A DNA stretch of 58,527 nt from NCBI GenBank assembly GCA_947462875.1, contig CANHQJ010000024.1, forward strand, positions 1 to 58,527, given 5' to 3'. This stretch comes from Verrucomicrobiia bacterium. Lineage in GTDB: Bacteria > Verrucomicrobiota > Verrucomicrobiia > Verrucomicrobiales > Akkermansiaceae. Position 1 is the first letter of the stretch, and each line of letters starts with the position of its first letter. A program made the position numbers and the translations under genes. Positions 17,232-25,973 of this stretch are shown here, piece after piece. The notes beneath the pieces were generated by a model. It searched no databases. It had not been told where the DNA came from and was given only the letters and a program-made list of their open reading frames with translations.

Positions 17232-18620
17232 ATGCGTTTGTATGATACTCTGGCACGAAAAATCAAGGATTTGACGCCCATCGATGGGCAGACGTTCCGG
17301 TTTTACTGCTGCGGACCCACCGTTTATGGCCCGGCCCATATCGGCAATTTCCGCACTTTCGTGCTCCAGGATGTCTTCCGCCGCACACTGGAAACCGGCG
17401 GCCTGCGCACACTCCACGTCCGTAACCTCACCGACGTCGATGACAAAACCATCCGCGAATCGCAGCGCGTGGGCCAGACACTCACGGAGTTCACCCGCTT
17501 TTGGACGGAGAAATTCCACCACGACTGCGATCTGCTCCAGTGCCTGCCGCCTCACATCGAGCCCGGCGCCGTCGAGCACATCCCGCAGCAAGTCGCGATG
17601 ATCGCGCAGCTTGTCGAAAAAGGCCACGCCTACGCCTCCGAGGACGGATCGGTCTATTTCAACATCGCCTCGTTTCCCGAATACGGCCAGCTGTCCCACC
17701 TCGATGAACGCGAACTGGAGCTGGGCCGCACCCAGACCCAGCGTGCCAATGCCGATGAATACGAAAAACAAAGCGTCAGCGACTTCGTGCTCTGGAAGTC
17801 CCGCCGCCCCGAGGATGGCGAAAATTTCTGGCCCTCACCCTGGGGGGAAGGACGCCCGGGCTGGCACCTCGAGTGCTCGGCGATGATCCGCGAATACCTC
17901 GGCGAAACCTTCGACCTCCATAGCGGCGGCGTCGATCTGGTATTCCCCCACCACGAAAACGAAATCGCCCAGAGCCGCTGCGCCTGCGGTGGGCACTTCG
18001 CCGCCACCTGGTTCCACATCGCCCACCTGATGGTCGATGGCGGAAAAATGTCGAAATCGCTCGGCAATCTCTACACCCTCGAAGATCTCGCGGAACACGG
18101 CTGGACGGCCATGGAAGTGCGCTACGTGCTGCTCAGCGGCCACTACCGCAAGCCGCTGAATTTCACCTTCGATTCCCTCCACGCCGCCCGCGAAGCGATG
18201 AACAAAATGGCCAAGGCAGCGCAACAACTCGCCGCCAAAGCCCCCGCCGATGCCGTGCTCACCAGCATCGAGTTCGGCCCGTTCCAAGCCGCATGGGAGG
18301 CGCTCAATGACGACCTCAACACCGCCGGTGCACTCGGTGCCATCTTCACGGGTCTGCGCGAGGCCGTGAAAACCGAAGGCCTCGCCGCCGCCCAAGCACT
18401 GGCCGCCCTCCATCGCATCCTCCGCGCCCTCGGACTGGTACTTCCCGAGGCGGAAAAATCTGTCACCGTGCCCGATGACATCATCGCCCTCGCCGAGCAA
18501 CGCCTCGCCGTCCGCCAAGCCAAAGACTGGGCGCAGTCCGATGTCCTCCGCGATCAGCTCGCCGCCCTAGGCTGGACCATCAAGGACAGCAAAGACGGCT
18601 ACGAACTCAAACCTTCGTAA
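17232..18620 (+). CDS. cysS: Cysteinyl-tRNA synthetase
   Basis: 462 residues, usual length. It charges tRNA-Cys in the cytoplasm. Class I signatures are HIGN (36-39, the HIGH motif) in YGPAHIGNFRTF and KMSKS (272-276). Zinc ligands of the family are present: the Cys pair before GPTVYG (26-27), the Cys in HLECSAM, and His/Glu in FPHHENEIAQ. The C-terminal anticodon-binding helical domain ends with the usual Asp-Gly-rich tail (IKDSKDGYELKP). The 175-base gap to the divergent rpsP should contain both promoters, but I see no convincing -35/-10 pair. Confidence 0.97.
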   Translation: MRLYDTLARKIKDLTPIDGQTFRFYCCGPTVYGPAHIGNFRTFVLQDVFRRTLETGGLRTLHVRNLTDVDDKTIRESQRVGQTLTEFTRFWTEKFHHDCDLLQCLPPHIEPGAVEHIPQQVAMIAQLVEKGHAYASEDGSVYFNIASFPEYGQLSHLDERELELGRTQTQRANADEYEKQSVSDFVLWKSRRPEDGENFWPSPWGEGRPGWHLECSAMIREYLGETFDLHSGGVDLVFPHHENEIAQSRCACGGHFAATWFHIAHLMVDGGKMSKSLGNLYTLEDLAEHGWTAMEVRYVLLSGHYRKPLNFTFDSLHAAREAMNKMAKAAQQLAAKAPADAVLTSIEFGPFQAAWEALNDDLNTAGALGAIFTGLREAVKTEGLAAAQALAALHRILRALGLVLPEAEKSVTVPDDIIALAEQRLAVRQAKDWAQSDVLRDQLAALGWTIKDSKDGYELKPS

Positions 18621-18660
18621 GGCTGGCGTCCCGCCTGCCTCTCTCACAAAAATTACCACC

Positions 18661-19650
18661 ATGAACCTTCCCATCCGTCCCCGCCGCAATCGCCGCAGTG
18701 CCGCCATCCGCTCCCTCGTGCGCGAGACCATTCTGCACCCCGGTGATTTCGTGCAGCCCTTGTTCGTGCAAGAAGGCATGCAAAACGACGCCATCGCCTC
18801 CATGCCCGGCGTCACCCGCTGGTGCGAAAAAGACGTGATATCCGAAGTGCTCGCGCTCCACGAAGTCGGCGTCCCCGCCGTGGTGCTGTTTCCAAAAATC
18901 GACGACTCCCTCAAAACCTCCGATGCCGCCGAGTGCCACAACACCGCCGGCCTCATCCCCCGCGTCATCCGCGCCATCAAGGCCGCCTGCCCGGACATGT
19001 GCGTCATCACCGACATCGCGCTCGATCCCTACAACGCCGATGGCCACGACGGCCTTGTCGAAACACAGCCCGACGGATCCCTCATCATCCTCAACGATGA
19101 AACCGTGGACGTTCTTTGCCAACAAGCCCTCTGCCACGCCGCCGCCGGAGCGGACATCGTTTCGCCCAGCGACATGATGGACGGCCGCGTCGCCGCCCTG
19201 CGCAGCGCGCTCGATGCCGCTGGCCACACCGACGTTTCCATCCTCAGCTACTCCGCCAAGTACGCCTCCGCCTACTACGGCCCCTTCCGTGGCGCGCTCG
19301 ATTCCGCCCCGAAAGCCGGCGACAAAAAGACCTATCAAATGGACTACGCCAACGCCCGCGAAGCCGTGCGCGAAATTTTGTTAGACGAAGCCGAAGGCGC
19401 GGACATGGTCATGGTCAAACCCGCCGGTGCCTACCTCGACATCATCGCCGCAGTGCGCCAGCACACCACCCTGCCCGTCGCCGCCTATCAAGTCAGCGGC
19501 GAGTACCTCATGATCGAAAGCGCCGCCGCCGCCGGCTGGCTCGACAGAAAAGCCATCATCCTCGAGTCCCTCACTTCCATCAAACGCGCCGGCGCCGACA
19601 TCATCCTCACCTACTACGCCAAAGAAGCCGCGCAGTGGTTGCAAAAGTGA
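18661..19650 (+). CDS. hemB: Delta-aminolevulinic acid dehydratase (porphobilinogen synthase)
   Basis: 329 residues. It joins two 5-aminolevulinate molecules to porphobilinogen for heme synthesis. Schiff-base lysines are K200 (SAKYASAYYGPF) and K253 (MVMVKPAG). The metal site reads TDIALDPYNADGHDG rather than the cysteine-rich DVCLC form, so this is a Mg2+-dependent type rather than a zinc enzyme. It lies 40 bases after cysS on the same strand. Heme demand fits the several CxxCH proteins in this window, though that link is inference. Confidence 0.97.
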   Translation: MNLPIRPRRNRRSAAIRSLVRETILHPGDFVQPLFVQEGMQNDAIASMPGVTRWCEKDVISEVLALHEVGVPAVVLFPKIDDSLKTSDAAECHNTAGLIPRVIRAIKAACPDMCVITDIALDPYNADGHDGLVETQPDGSLIILNDETVDVLCQQALCHAAAGADIVSPSDMMDGRVAALRSALDAAGHTDVSILSYSAKYASAYYGPFRGALDSAPKAGDKKTYQMDYANAREAVREILLDEAEGADMVMVKPAGAYLDIIAAVRQHTTLPVAAYQVSGEYLMIESAAAAGWLDRKAIILESLTSIKRAGADIILTYYAKEAAQWLQK

Positions 19651-19809
19651 TGTAACGGGCAGCAGCGCCACGGCAACTCATTTCACAAGTGCCAGCGACA
19701 TCCGCACCGCATTTTGTGTCGCGCCTTCTGCCCATGTCGCGAAATCGTTGAATTGCCAACCCAACAGATAAATGTTAGCATTTCCATGAGCTGATCAAAT
19801 CAAGACACT

Positions 19810-20073
19810 ATGGGCCTTTTCAACTTGATTCATTCCTCAATCAACAAAAACGTTCCAAGAATTTGTTTTTTGAACCAAGGAACTTTCTTTTACAAAAAAC
19901 ACGGAAAATCATTTGCTTGCGACATGGAGTTTACCACTGATGGCGTGGATTTGATATTTGGAGAAATTACAAAATGGAATGACGGTTCTGAAATGTCTTC
20001 TGCTGATAGATCAATGATCAAATTGGATGCTGAAAAATATTTACCCGATTCCTGGAATATTGGATGGCGGTAA
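19810..20073 (+). CDS. Small hypothetical protein, AT-rich gene
   Basis: 87 residues starting MGLFNLIHSSINKN, with no signal or membrane segment. The gene is clearly richer in A and T than its neighbours, and it stands between hemB and a membrane protein with about 150 bases free on each side. I do not recognise the family; a domain like EFTTDGVDLIFGEITKWNDG suggests a small beta-rich fold. Base composition suggests recent acquisition. Confidence 0.5.
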   Translation: MGLFNLIHSSINKNVPRICFLNQGTFFYKKHGKSFACDMEFTTDGVDLIFGEITKWNDGSEMSSADRSMIKLDAEKYLPDSWNIGWR

Positions 20074-20220
20074 AGATCAAGTGGGCAATTCCAAGGTGAA
20101 TCCGGCAGCAAGCATCTATCGCCCGATACTCCGCTCAGCCTTCTCGGCGCGGCGGGCCTTTGGCGAGATGGTTTGCGGAAAAATGACAAGTTTTCTGATG
20201 CGGGCTCGTAGAAAGTTCTC

Positions 20221-20613
20221 ATGAAACTCCCTTGGTCCCAGCTCCTCAGTTTCACCGCACTTGATGTGGTGAAAATCATCATCACCGCACTCATCATTGT
20301 GCTGGTGAACAAGATCCAACTCGTCAACGACCGCCTGTCCGCGCTGCTCATCGCCCTGCCTTTCACCTCCTTGATCGCGATGATCTGGATGCATCAGGAA
20401 AAACAAACGACCACCCGCATCGCCAACCATGCCGAGGGCACGTTCTGGTTTGTCCTGCCGACCCTGCCGATGTTCCTCGTCTTCCCTTGGTTGCTGCGCC
20501 AGGGCTGGGGCTTCTGGCCCGCCTTGCTCGCGAACTGCGCCATGACCATCGCGCTGTTCTGGCTGACCGTCATCGTGCTGCGGAAATTCGGCATCGACCT
20601 GATGCCGAAATGA
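20221..20613 (+). CDS. DUF3147-like four-helix membrane protein
   Basis: 130 residues with four hydrophobic segments (LDVVKIIITALIIVLVNK; LSALLIALPFTSLIAMIWM; FWFVLPTLPMFLVFPWLL; FWPALLANCAMTIALFWLTVIV). The overall layout resembles DUF3147 proteins, which have no known function. The start ATG follows a stretch without an obvious gene. Confidence 0.65.
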   Translation: MKLPWSQLLSFTALDVVKIIITALIIVLVNKIQLVNDRLSALLIALPFTSLIAMIWMHQEKQTTTRIANHAEGTFWFVLPTLPMFLVFPWLLRQGWGFWPALLANCAMTIALFWLTVIVLRKFGIDLMPK

Positions 20614-20705
20614 CAATGCGGCTGAGAGAATGGCCGCCATTTCGAGCCACTCCCTGGGAAGTCGACCGAGTGAAAAATCCCTGAGCTCCACGACGTAATG
20701 AGAGC

Positions 20706-23021
20706 GTGGCAATCCGCTGGTTCTACGCTTGGGGTCTGTGCGCTGTTCTCGCCGGTGTGGTGCGAGGACAGGAATCCGCGCACCCCGGCAAGGCGATCTA
20801 CAGCAAGCATTGCGCCTCGTGTCACGGCAAAGAGGGCGAAGGCGTCAAGGACAAATGCGATGATCCCTTGCAGGGCGAACGCAGCCTGAGTTCGTTAACG
20901 CGCTACATCGATCGCAACATGCCGGAAGGCGAAGAACATCTCGTGGTGGGTGAGGACGCGCGCAACGTGGCGGAATACATCATGGGGGCGTTTTATTCGG
21001 CCGAGGCGCGGGCGAACAAGCCCTCACCGAAGATGGCTTTTGCGCGGTTGACCAATCGTCAGTTTCGCGAATCGGTGGCGGACTTGTTAGGAAGCTTCAC
21101 TCCGTGGATTCCTCCGGGCGAAGGCACAGGGCTGCAGGCGGAGTACTTTCAATCCGACGGCATGAACAAAAAGGCCCGCAAGGTGCTCTCGCGTGTGGAC
21201 GCGCAATTGTCGTTCGATTTCGCCGCGGCGGCCCCTGTGGAGGGCATCCATCCCGAGCAGTTCAGCATCGCCTGGGACGGCTCCCTCTTGGCTCCCGTCA
21301 CCGGATGGTATGAATTCCGGATTTCAACACCGAACGGTGCCCGTCTGTACCTCAACGGAATCCCCCAGGATGGCGATGGCAATCATCGCGACGACAGCGG
21401 CGGCAAACGCCAACCGGCATTCATCGATTCCTGGGTCAGCTCGGGAGACGAGGTCCGCCAGGTCGGCGCGAGGATCTTTTTGTTAGGAGGACGCGCTTAT
21501 CCCCTGCGCATGGATTATTTCAAGTACAAGGAAAAGCGGGGCATGGTCCGCGTGGACTGGAAGTGGCCGCAGGGAGAATGGCAAGTGCTCGCCGCTCCGT
21601 ATCTTTCGCCGGCACGGGCGGCACATGTGGCCGTGATCAGCACCGCCTTTCCCGCAGACGACGCCAGTGAGGGATACGAGCGCGGCACCGGAGTATCGAA
21701 AGAATGGCATGAGGCCACCACCGCAGCCGCGATCGAAGCGGCCAACCAGGTGGTGGCGAAAATGCACCTTCTCAGCGGCATCAAAAACGACGACCCGGAG
21801 CGCGTGAACAAATTCCGCGAATTCCTGCAATGTTTTGCCGAGCGCGCCTTTCGCCATCCGCTGGATCAGGAGATGCGTCGCATCTACATCGACAGCGCGT
21901 TTGCGGAGGGGGCACCGCTGGAGCAATCGGTCAAGCGGGCGGTGATCCTGATCCTGAAATCGCCGCGCTTTCTCTATCCACAAATCCGCGCGGAGAAAGA
22001 CGACCACACCATTGCCACCCGGCTGGCGCTGGGCCTCTGGGATTCGCTGCCGGATGCCGCACTGTTGGCGGCGGCGAAAGAAGGGCAGCTGCGCCGCCCG
22101 GATGTGCTGCGTTCGCACGCGCAGCGGATGCTGCAGGATCCGCGGGCCAGGCAAAAGCTGCTGGTCTTTTTCCGGCACTGGCTGAAGCTGGATGCGGAAG
22201 CGGACATGCGGAAAAACGGGCAACTGTTTCCCGGCTTTGATGCCGTCATGGTCGCGGATTTGCAGCGCTCGCTCGAATTGTTCGTTGAACAGGTGGTGTG
22301 GAGCGAGACGTCCGACTACCGGCAACTCATGCTGGCCGACACACTTTGGCTCAATCAGCGTTTGGCGACATATTACCGGATTCCCGATGTCGTGGGCGAT
22401 GCCTTCAAAGCCGTGCCGGCGGGACAAAACCAACGCAGCGGCATCATCACGCATCCCTACCTGTTGGCGCGCCTGGCGCATCCCGATACGACATCGCCGA
22501 TCCATCGCGGCGTGTTTCTCACGCGCAACGTATTGGGTGGCATCCTCAAACCACCACCGGAAGCCATCGCGTTTGAAAACCACAAATTCGATCCGAAGAT
22601 GACCATGCGCGAGAAAATTTCGGAAATGACGCGCAGCAGCAATTGCATGACCTGCCACGAGACCATCAACCCCTTGGGATTTACGCTGGAAAACTTCGAT
22701 GCCACGGGGCGCTATCGTGACAATGAAAACAACCGCCCCATTCTAACGGAATCCGACTTCAACACGCTGGAGGGTGAATTGCTCCGCCTCAAGGGACCGC
22801 AGGATGTCGCGCAACTGGCCGTGCGGTCAGCCAGTGCCCGGCGCGGCTTCATCCGGCAATTGCTGCAATCCGCGATCAAACAAAATCCCGCCGTGTATGG
22901 CAGCGACTTTTTGCACAAACTCGATGAGCATTTTGTCGCACAACAGTATCACATCCGGAATCTCTTCCTTGAAATCAACCTTCGCACCGCTCTTCACTCG
23001 ATCAACCTCACACCGCCATGA
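20706..23021 (+). CDS. Cytochrome c / PA14 / DUF1592-DUF1588-DUF1585 protein (planctomycete type)
   Basis: 771 residues from a GTG start with a signal peptide (cleaved near RGQ). A class I cytochrome c domain carries CASCH (36-40). A PA14-like segment follows (GLQAEYFQSDG ... FRISTPNGARLYLNG ... KRGMVRVDWKWP), then the DUF1592 region (FAERAFRHPL), DUF1588 (SGIITHPYLLARLAHPDTTSPIHRG), with a CMTCH motif in the DUF1585-like part (SSNCMTCHETINPLGFTLE). Such proteins are abundant in Planctomycetes and Verrucomicrobia and are thought to act in periplasmic redox or polysaccharide metabolism, without a proven reaction. Its stop overlaps the next gene's ATG by four bases. Confidence 0.9.
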   Translation: MAIRWFYAWGLCAVLAGVVRGQESAHPGKAIYSKHCASCHGKEGEGVKDKCDDPLQGERSLSSLTRYIDRNMPEGEEHLVVGEDARNVAEYIMGAFYSAEARANKPSPKMAFARLTNRQFRESVADLLGSFTPWIPPGEGTGLQAEYFQSDGMNKKARKVLSRVDAQLSFDFAAAAPVEGIHPEQFSIAWDGSLLAPVTGWYEFRISTPNGARLYLNGIPQDGDGNHRDDSGGKRQPAFIDSWVSSGDEVRQVGARIFLLGGRAYPLRMDYFKYKEKRGMVRVDWKWPQGEWQVLAAPYLSPARAAHVAVISTAFPADDASEGYERGTGVSKEWHEATTAAAIEAANQVVAKMHLLSGIKNDDPERVNKFREFLQCFAERAFRHPLDQEMRRIYIDSAFAEGAPLEQSVKRAVILILKSPRFLYPQIRAEKDDHTIATRLALGLWDSLPDAALLAAAKEGQLRRPDVLRSHAQRMLQDPRARQKLLVFFRHWLKLDAEADMRKNGQLFPGFDAVMVADLQRSLELFVEQVVWSETSDYRQLMLADTLWLNQRLATYYRIPDVVGDAFKAVPAGQNQRSGIITHPYLLARLAHPDTTSPIHRGVFLTRNVLGGILKPPPEAIAFENHKFDPKMTMREKISEMTRSSNCMTCHETINPLGFTLENFDATGRYRDNENNRPILTESDFNTLEGELLRLKGPQDVAQLAVRSASARRGFIRQLLQSAIKQNPAVYGSDFLHKLDEHFVAQQYHIRNLFLEINLRTALHSINLTPP

Positions 23022-24334
23022 ATGCTTCCTCCCGCCGCCAGTTCCTTCGCCAACTGGGTCTCTCCGCTGCCGCAATGCCCTTTTTGCCGGCGCTGCCATC
23101 CTGGGCCGCGCAAAAGCGGAATGCCGCTCCCGTGCAACGGCTCATCATTTTGTTCACGCCGAACGGCACGGTGCCACCCGATTTCTGGCCCGATCAAGTC
23201 GGCGCGGACTTTCAACTGAAACGCATTCTCACCCCGTTGGCGGAATTCAAGAACCGCATGATCACGATGAAGGGCATTTGCAACAAAGTGCGTGGGGATG
23301 GCGACAGCCACATGCGCGGCATGAGCTGCTTGCTGACGGCGGATGAATTGTTGCCGGGCAATATTCAGGGAGGCAGTGACAAGCCGGCGGGCTGGGCGCG
23401 CAGCATTTCGATCGACCAGGAAATCGCGCATTTTCTTCAAGCGCGCGAGGAAACCGCCACGCGCTTCGGCTCACTGGAACTGGGCGTCGGCGTCCCCAAT
23501 CGGGCGGATCCCTGGACACGCGTGAACTATGCGGGGTCCAATCAACCCGTCGCTCCCAACAACGATCCGTATGCCCTGTTCGAAAAGCTCTACGGCCAGG
23601 TCAAGGATCGCGAAAACCTGGGCAGTGTGCTCGATGAAGTGCGCGGTGACTTGCGAACCATTGCCAAACACGTCGATCCGGCGGAGCGCGCGCTCCTGGA
23701 CCAGCACGCCAGTTTTGTGCGCGATATGGAAAAGGACCTGCAAAGCGCAGGCACACAGAACCTGCTGTTTCCCCCACCCTCGCTCGAACAGGGAGTGGCG
23801 CTCGACAATGACGGCATCCCCAAAATCAGCCGCATGCAAGCCGATCTCTTAGTCAGCGCCTTTGCCAATGGAATGGCGCGCGTGGCCACGCTGCAGTACA
23901 CCAACAGCGTGGGACAGGCCCGCATGCGATGGCTGGATATTCACGATGACCATCACCACCTTTCCCATGAGCCGGACAACAACCGCGATGCGCAGGAAAA
24001 GCTGGTGAAGATCAATGTCTGGCTGGCCGAGCAGGTGGCGTATCTGGCACGCAAATTGCAGAGCACGCCGGAACCGGGAGGGCAGGGCACCATGCTCGAC
24101 CACACCACGATCGTATGGACCAATGAACTGGGCAAGGGCAACAGCCACACGCTCGATGACATCCCGTTTGTTTTTCTGGGTGGCGGTCTCGGCTTCAGGA
24201 CGGGGCAATCCTTGCAGTTCAACAAGGTGGCTCACAACCGGCTGTGGCTTTCCGTCGCGCATGCCTTCGGCCATCACATTCCCACCTTCGGCAAACGGGA
24301 CTTTTGTCAGGAAGGAGCTCTTTCGTTAGGGTAA
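23018..24334 (+). CDS. DUF1552 protein with twin-arginine signal
   Basis: 438 residues. The N-terminus has a Tat signal (SRRQFLRQLGLSAAAMPFLPALPSWAA). The body matches DUF1552 (LIILFTPNGTVPPDFWP; GDSHMRGMSCLLT; DQEIAH; HHHLSHEPDN; GGGLGFRTGQSL), a relative of the DUF1501/alkaline-phosphatase-like superfamily. It overlaps the DUF1592 gene by ATGA, the standard pairing in PVC genomes, so the two probably form one secreted complex. The enzymatic role is unknown. Confidence 0.9.
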   Translation: MNASSRRQFLRQLGLSAAAMPFLPALPSWAAQKRNAAPVQRLIILFTPNGTVPPDFWPDQVGADFQLKRILTPLAEFKNRMITMKGICNKVRGDGDSHMRGMSCLLTADELLPGNIQGGSDKPAGWARSISIDQEIAHFLQAREETATRFGSLELGVGVPNRADPWTRVNYAGSNQPVAPNNDPYALFEKLYGQVKDRENLGSVLDEVRGDLRTIAKHVDPAERALLDQHASFVRDMEKDLQSAGTQNLLFPPPSLEQGVALDNDGIPKISRMQADLLVSAFANGMARVATLQYTNSVGQARMRWLDIHDDHHHLSHEPDNNRDAQEKLVKINVWLAEQVAYLARKLQSTPEPGGQGTMLDHTTIVWTNELGKGNSHTLDDIPFVFLGGGLGFRTGQSLQFNKVAHNRLWLSVAHAFGHHIPTFGKRDFCQEGALSLG

Positions 24335-24349
24335 GCCCGGAAACGGCGG

Positions 24350-24862
24350 TCACCCGTTCGTCCCGGGAAAAGCGGCTGCCAGATTTTCCAGCCACTCTTG
24401 ATCGATCTCATCAAACGCGGCCGTTTGATCGGAATCCACATCGAGCACCGCCACCACCGCGCCGCTGACATCGCGCCAGGGGACGACGATCTCACTGGCC
24501 GAGCGCGCATCGCAGGCGATGTGACCGGGAAACGCGTGCACGTCCTTGACTAGCATGGTGCGCTCCTCGGCCCAGGCACTGCCGCAGACCCCGCGTCCGT
24601 GGGCGATGCGCAGGCAGGCGGGAGTGCCTTGGTAGGGGCCGACGAGCAGGGCATCGCCGACCACCCGATAGAAGCCGGTCCAGAAGTAATGAGGCATGCT
24701 CTGATGCAGCACCGCCGCGATCGTGCTCATGGTCAATACACCATCCGTCTCGCCCGCGAGCATGCCGGTGAGGGCATCGGACGCTTGCTGGTAGAGACGG
24801 CGTTTTTCTTCTGGTTCGGGAATGCGACCCTTGACCACAGCATATGCTTCTCCGTGCGACAT
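24350..24862 (-). CDS. msrC: Free methionine-(R)-sulfoxide reductase, GAF-domain (fRMsr)
   Basis: 170 residues. It reduces free L-methionine-(R)-sulfoxide. The single GAF domain keeps all three cysteines of the E. coli YebR/fRMsr enzyme in the same places: C83 (ACLRI), C93 (GVCGSA) and C117 (HIACDARSASEIV). The HYFWTGFYRV and VLDVDSD segments are also typical. It is convergent with the DUF1552 gene, with 15 bases between stops. Confidence 0.93.
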   Translation of the reverse strand: MSHGEAYAVVKGRIPEPEEKRRLYQQASDALTGMLAGETDGVLTMSTIAAVLHQSMPHYFWTGFYRVVGDALLVGPYQGTPACLRIAHGRGVCGSAWAEERTMLVKDVHAFPGHIACDARSASEIVVPWRDVSGAVVAVLDVDSDQTAAFDEIDQEWLENLAAAFPGTNG

Positions 24863-24873
24863 GAAAAAATCCG

Positions 24874-25875
24874 TTAGGCTGCGGGTTCTTGTTGCTCACG
24901 GGCCCGGGCGAGGCAACCGGGGCAGTTTTGCACCAAGTGTCCGGGCGCGATTTCGACCAACTCGGGCACGCGGTCGGTGAGGCAGAGATCGCGTTGGCCC
25001 AGGGTGTTGCGCTCGCGGAAGGCGCAGCCGCGCGGCGGATTCGTGAGATTCGGCGGCAGGCCGGGGATGGTGTGGAGCAGTTCGTTTTTCGGCTTGATCG
25101 AGGGAATGCTTGCCAGCAAGGCGCGGGTGTAGGCATGGCGCGGATGCGCGAAAAGCAGATCGCGCGGGGCGGATTCGACGATGCGGCCCGCATACATCAC
25201 GTTGATGTGATCGCACATTTCCGAGACCACGGCGAGATCGTGCGTGATGAAAATGACCGAGGTGCCGAGATCGCGCTGGCGGTCGCGGATGAGATCGAGC
25301 ACTTGTTTCTGCACGGTCACATCCAGCGCGGTGGTGGGCTCATCGCAGACTAACAATTCCGGCCGCGTAATCAGCGCCATGGCGATCATCACCCGCTGCC
25401 GCATGCCACCGGAAAACTCGTGCGGGTAGCCGTGCACGCGTTGTTCGGGATTGTGGATGCCCACTTCCGCGAGCGACTCGATCGCGCGTTTCATAGCGTC
25501 CTTCGCGTTCATGCCGAGGTGCTGCTGCAGCGGCTCGATGAGCTGGGTGGAAATTTTCAGATAGGGATTGAGCGAGGTCATCGGGTCCTGGAAGATCATG
25601 CTGATGCGCTTGCCGCGAATGCCCGCCATTTGCTGTGGCGTGGCTTTCAGCAGATCGATGCCATCAAACACCGCGGTGCCCGAATGAATGCGCCCCGGGG
25701 GCTGCGGGATCAGACCTAACAGCGAATAACAGGTCACCGATTTCCCCGATCCCGATTCGCCGACAATGCCGAGCGTCTTGCCCTTTTCGAGAGAAAACGA
25801 AACATCTTCCACGGCGTGGACGATGCCATTGCGCGTGTGAAAACGGGTGCTCAGATTGCGGACATCGAGAATCAT
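24874..25875 (-). CDS. Oligopeptide/dipeptide ABC transporter ATP-binding protein (OppD/DppD type), apparently orphan
   Basis: 333 residues from ATG 25875. Walker A is GESGSGKS (39-46), the signature is EFSGGMRQR, Walker B is [12 protein letters not shown] and the H-loop lies in [11 protein letters not shown]. The C-terminal oligopeptide/HPY extension ([20 protein letters not shown] ... CPG C-cluster) marks the OppD/DppD/NikD group. The partner ATPase, permeases and binding protein are absent nearby, so it either serves a distant transporter or is a relic. It is intact. Confidence 0.9.
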   Translation of the reverse strand: MILDVRNLSTRFHTRNGIVHAVEDVSFSLEKGKTLGIVGESGSGKSVTCYSLLGLIPQPPGRIHSGTAVFDGIDLLKATPQQMAGIRGKRISMIFQDPMTSLNPYLKISTQLIEPLQQHLGMNAKDAMKRAIESLAEVGIHNPEQRVHGYPHEFSGGMRQRVMIAMALITRPELLVCDEPTTALDVTVQKQVLDLIRDRQRDLGTSVIFITHDLAVVSEMCDHINVMYAGRIVESAPRDLLFAHPRHAYTRALLASIPSIKPKNELLHTIPGLPPNLTNPPRGCAFRERNTLGQRDLCLTDRVPELVEIAPGHLVQNCPGCLARAREQQEPAA

Positions 25876-25973
25876 GACGCGCCATTGAATCACCCCACCG
25901 CCCTCACCGCAATGGGAAAGTGGGGACGGTGGGAATGATTGCCATGTGGGCCAACTACAGGAAAAAATTTTCG

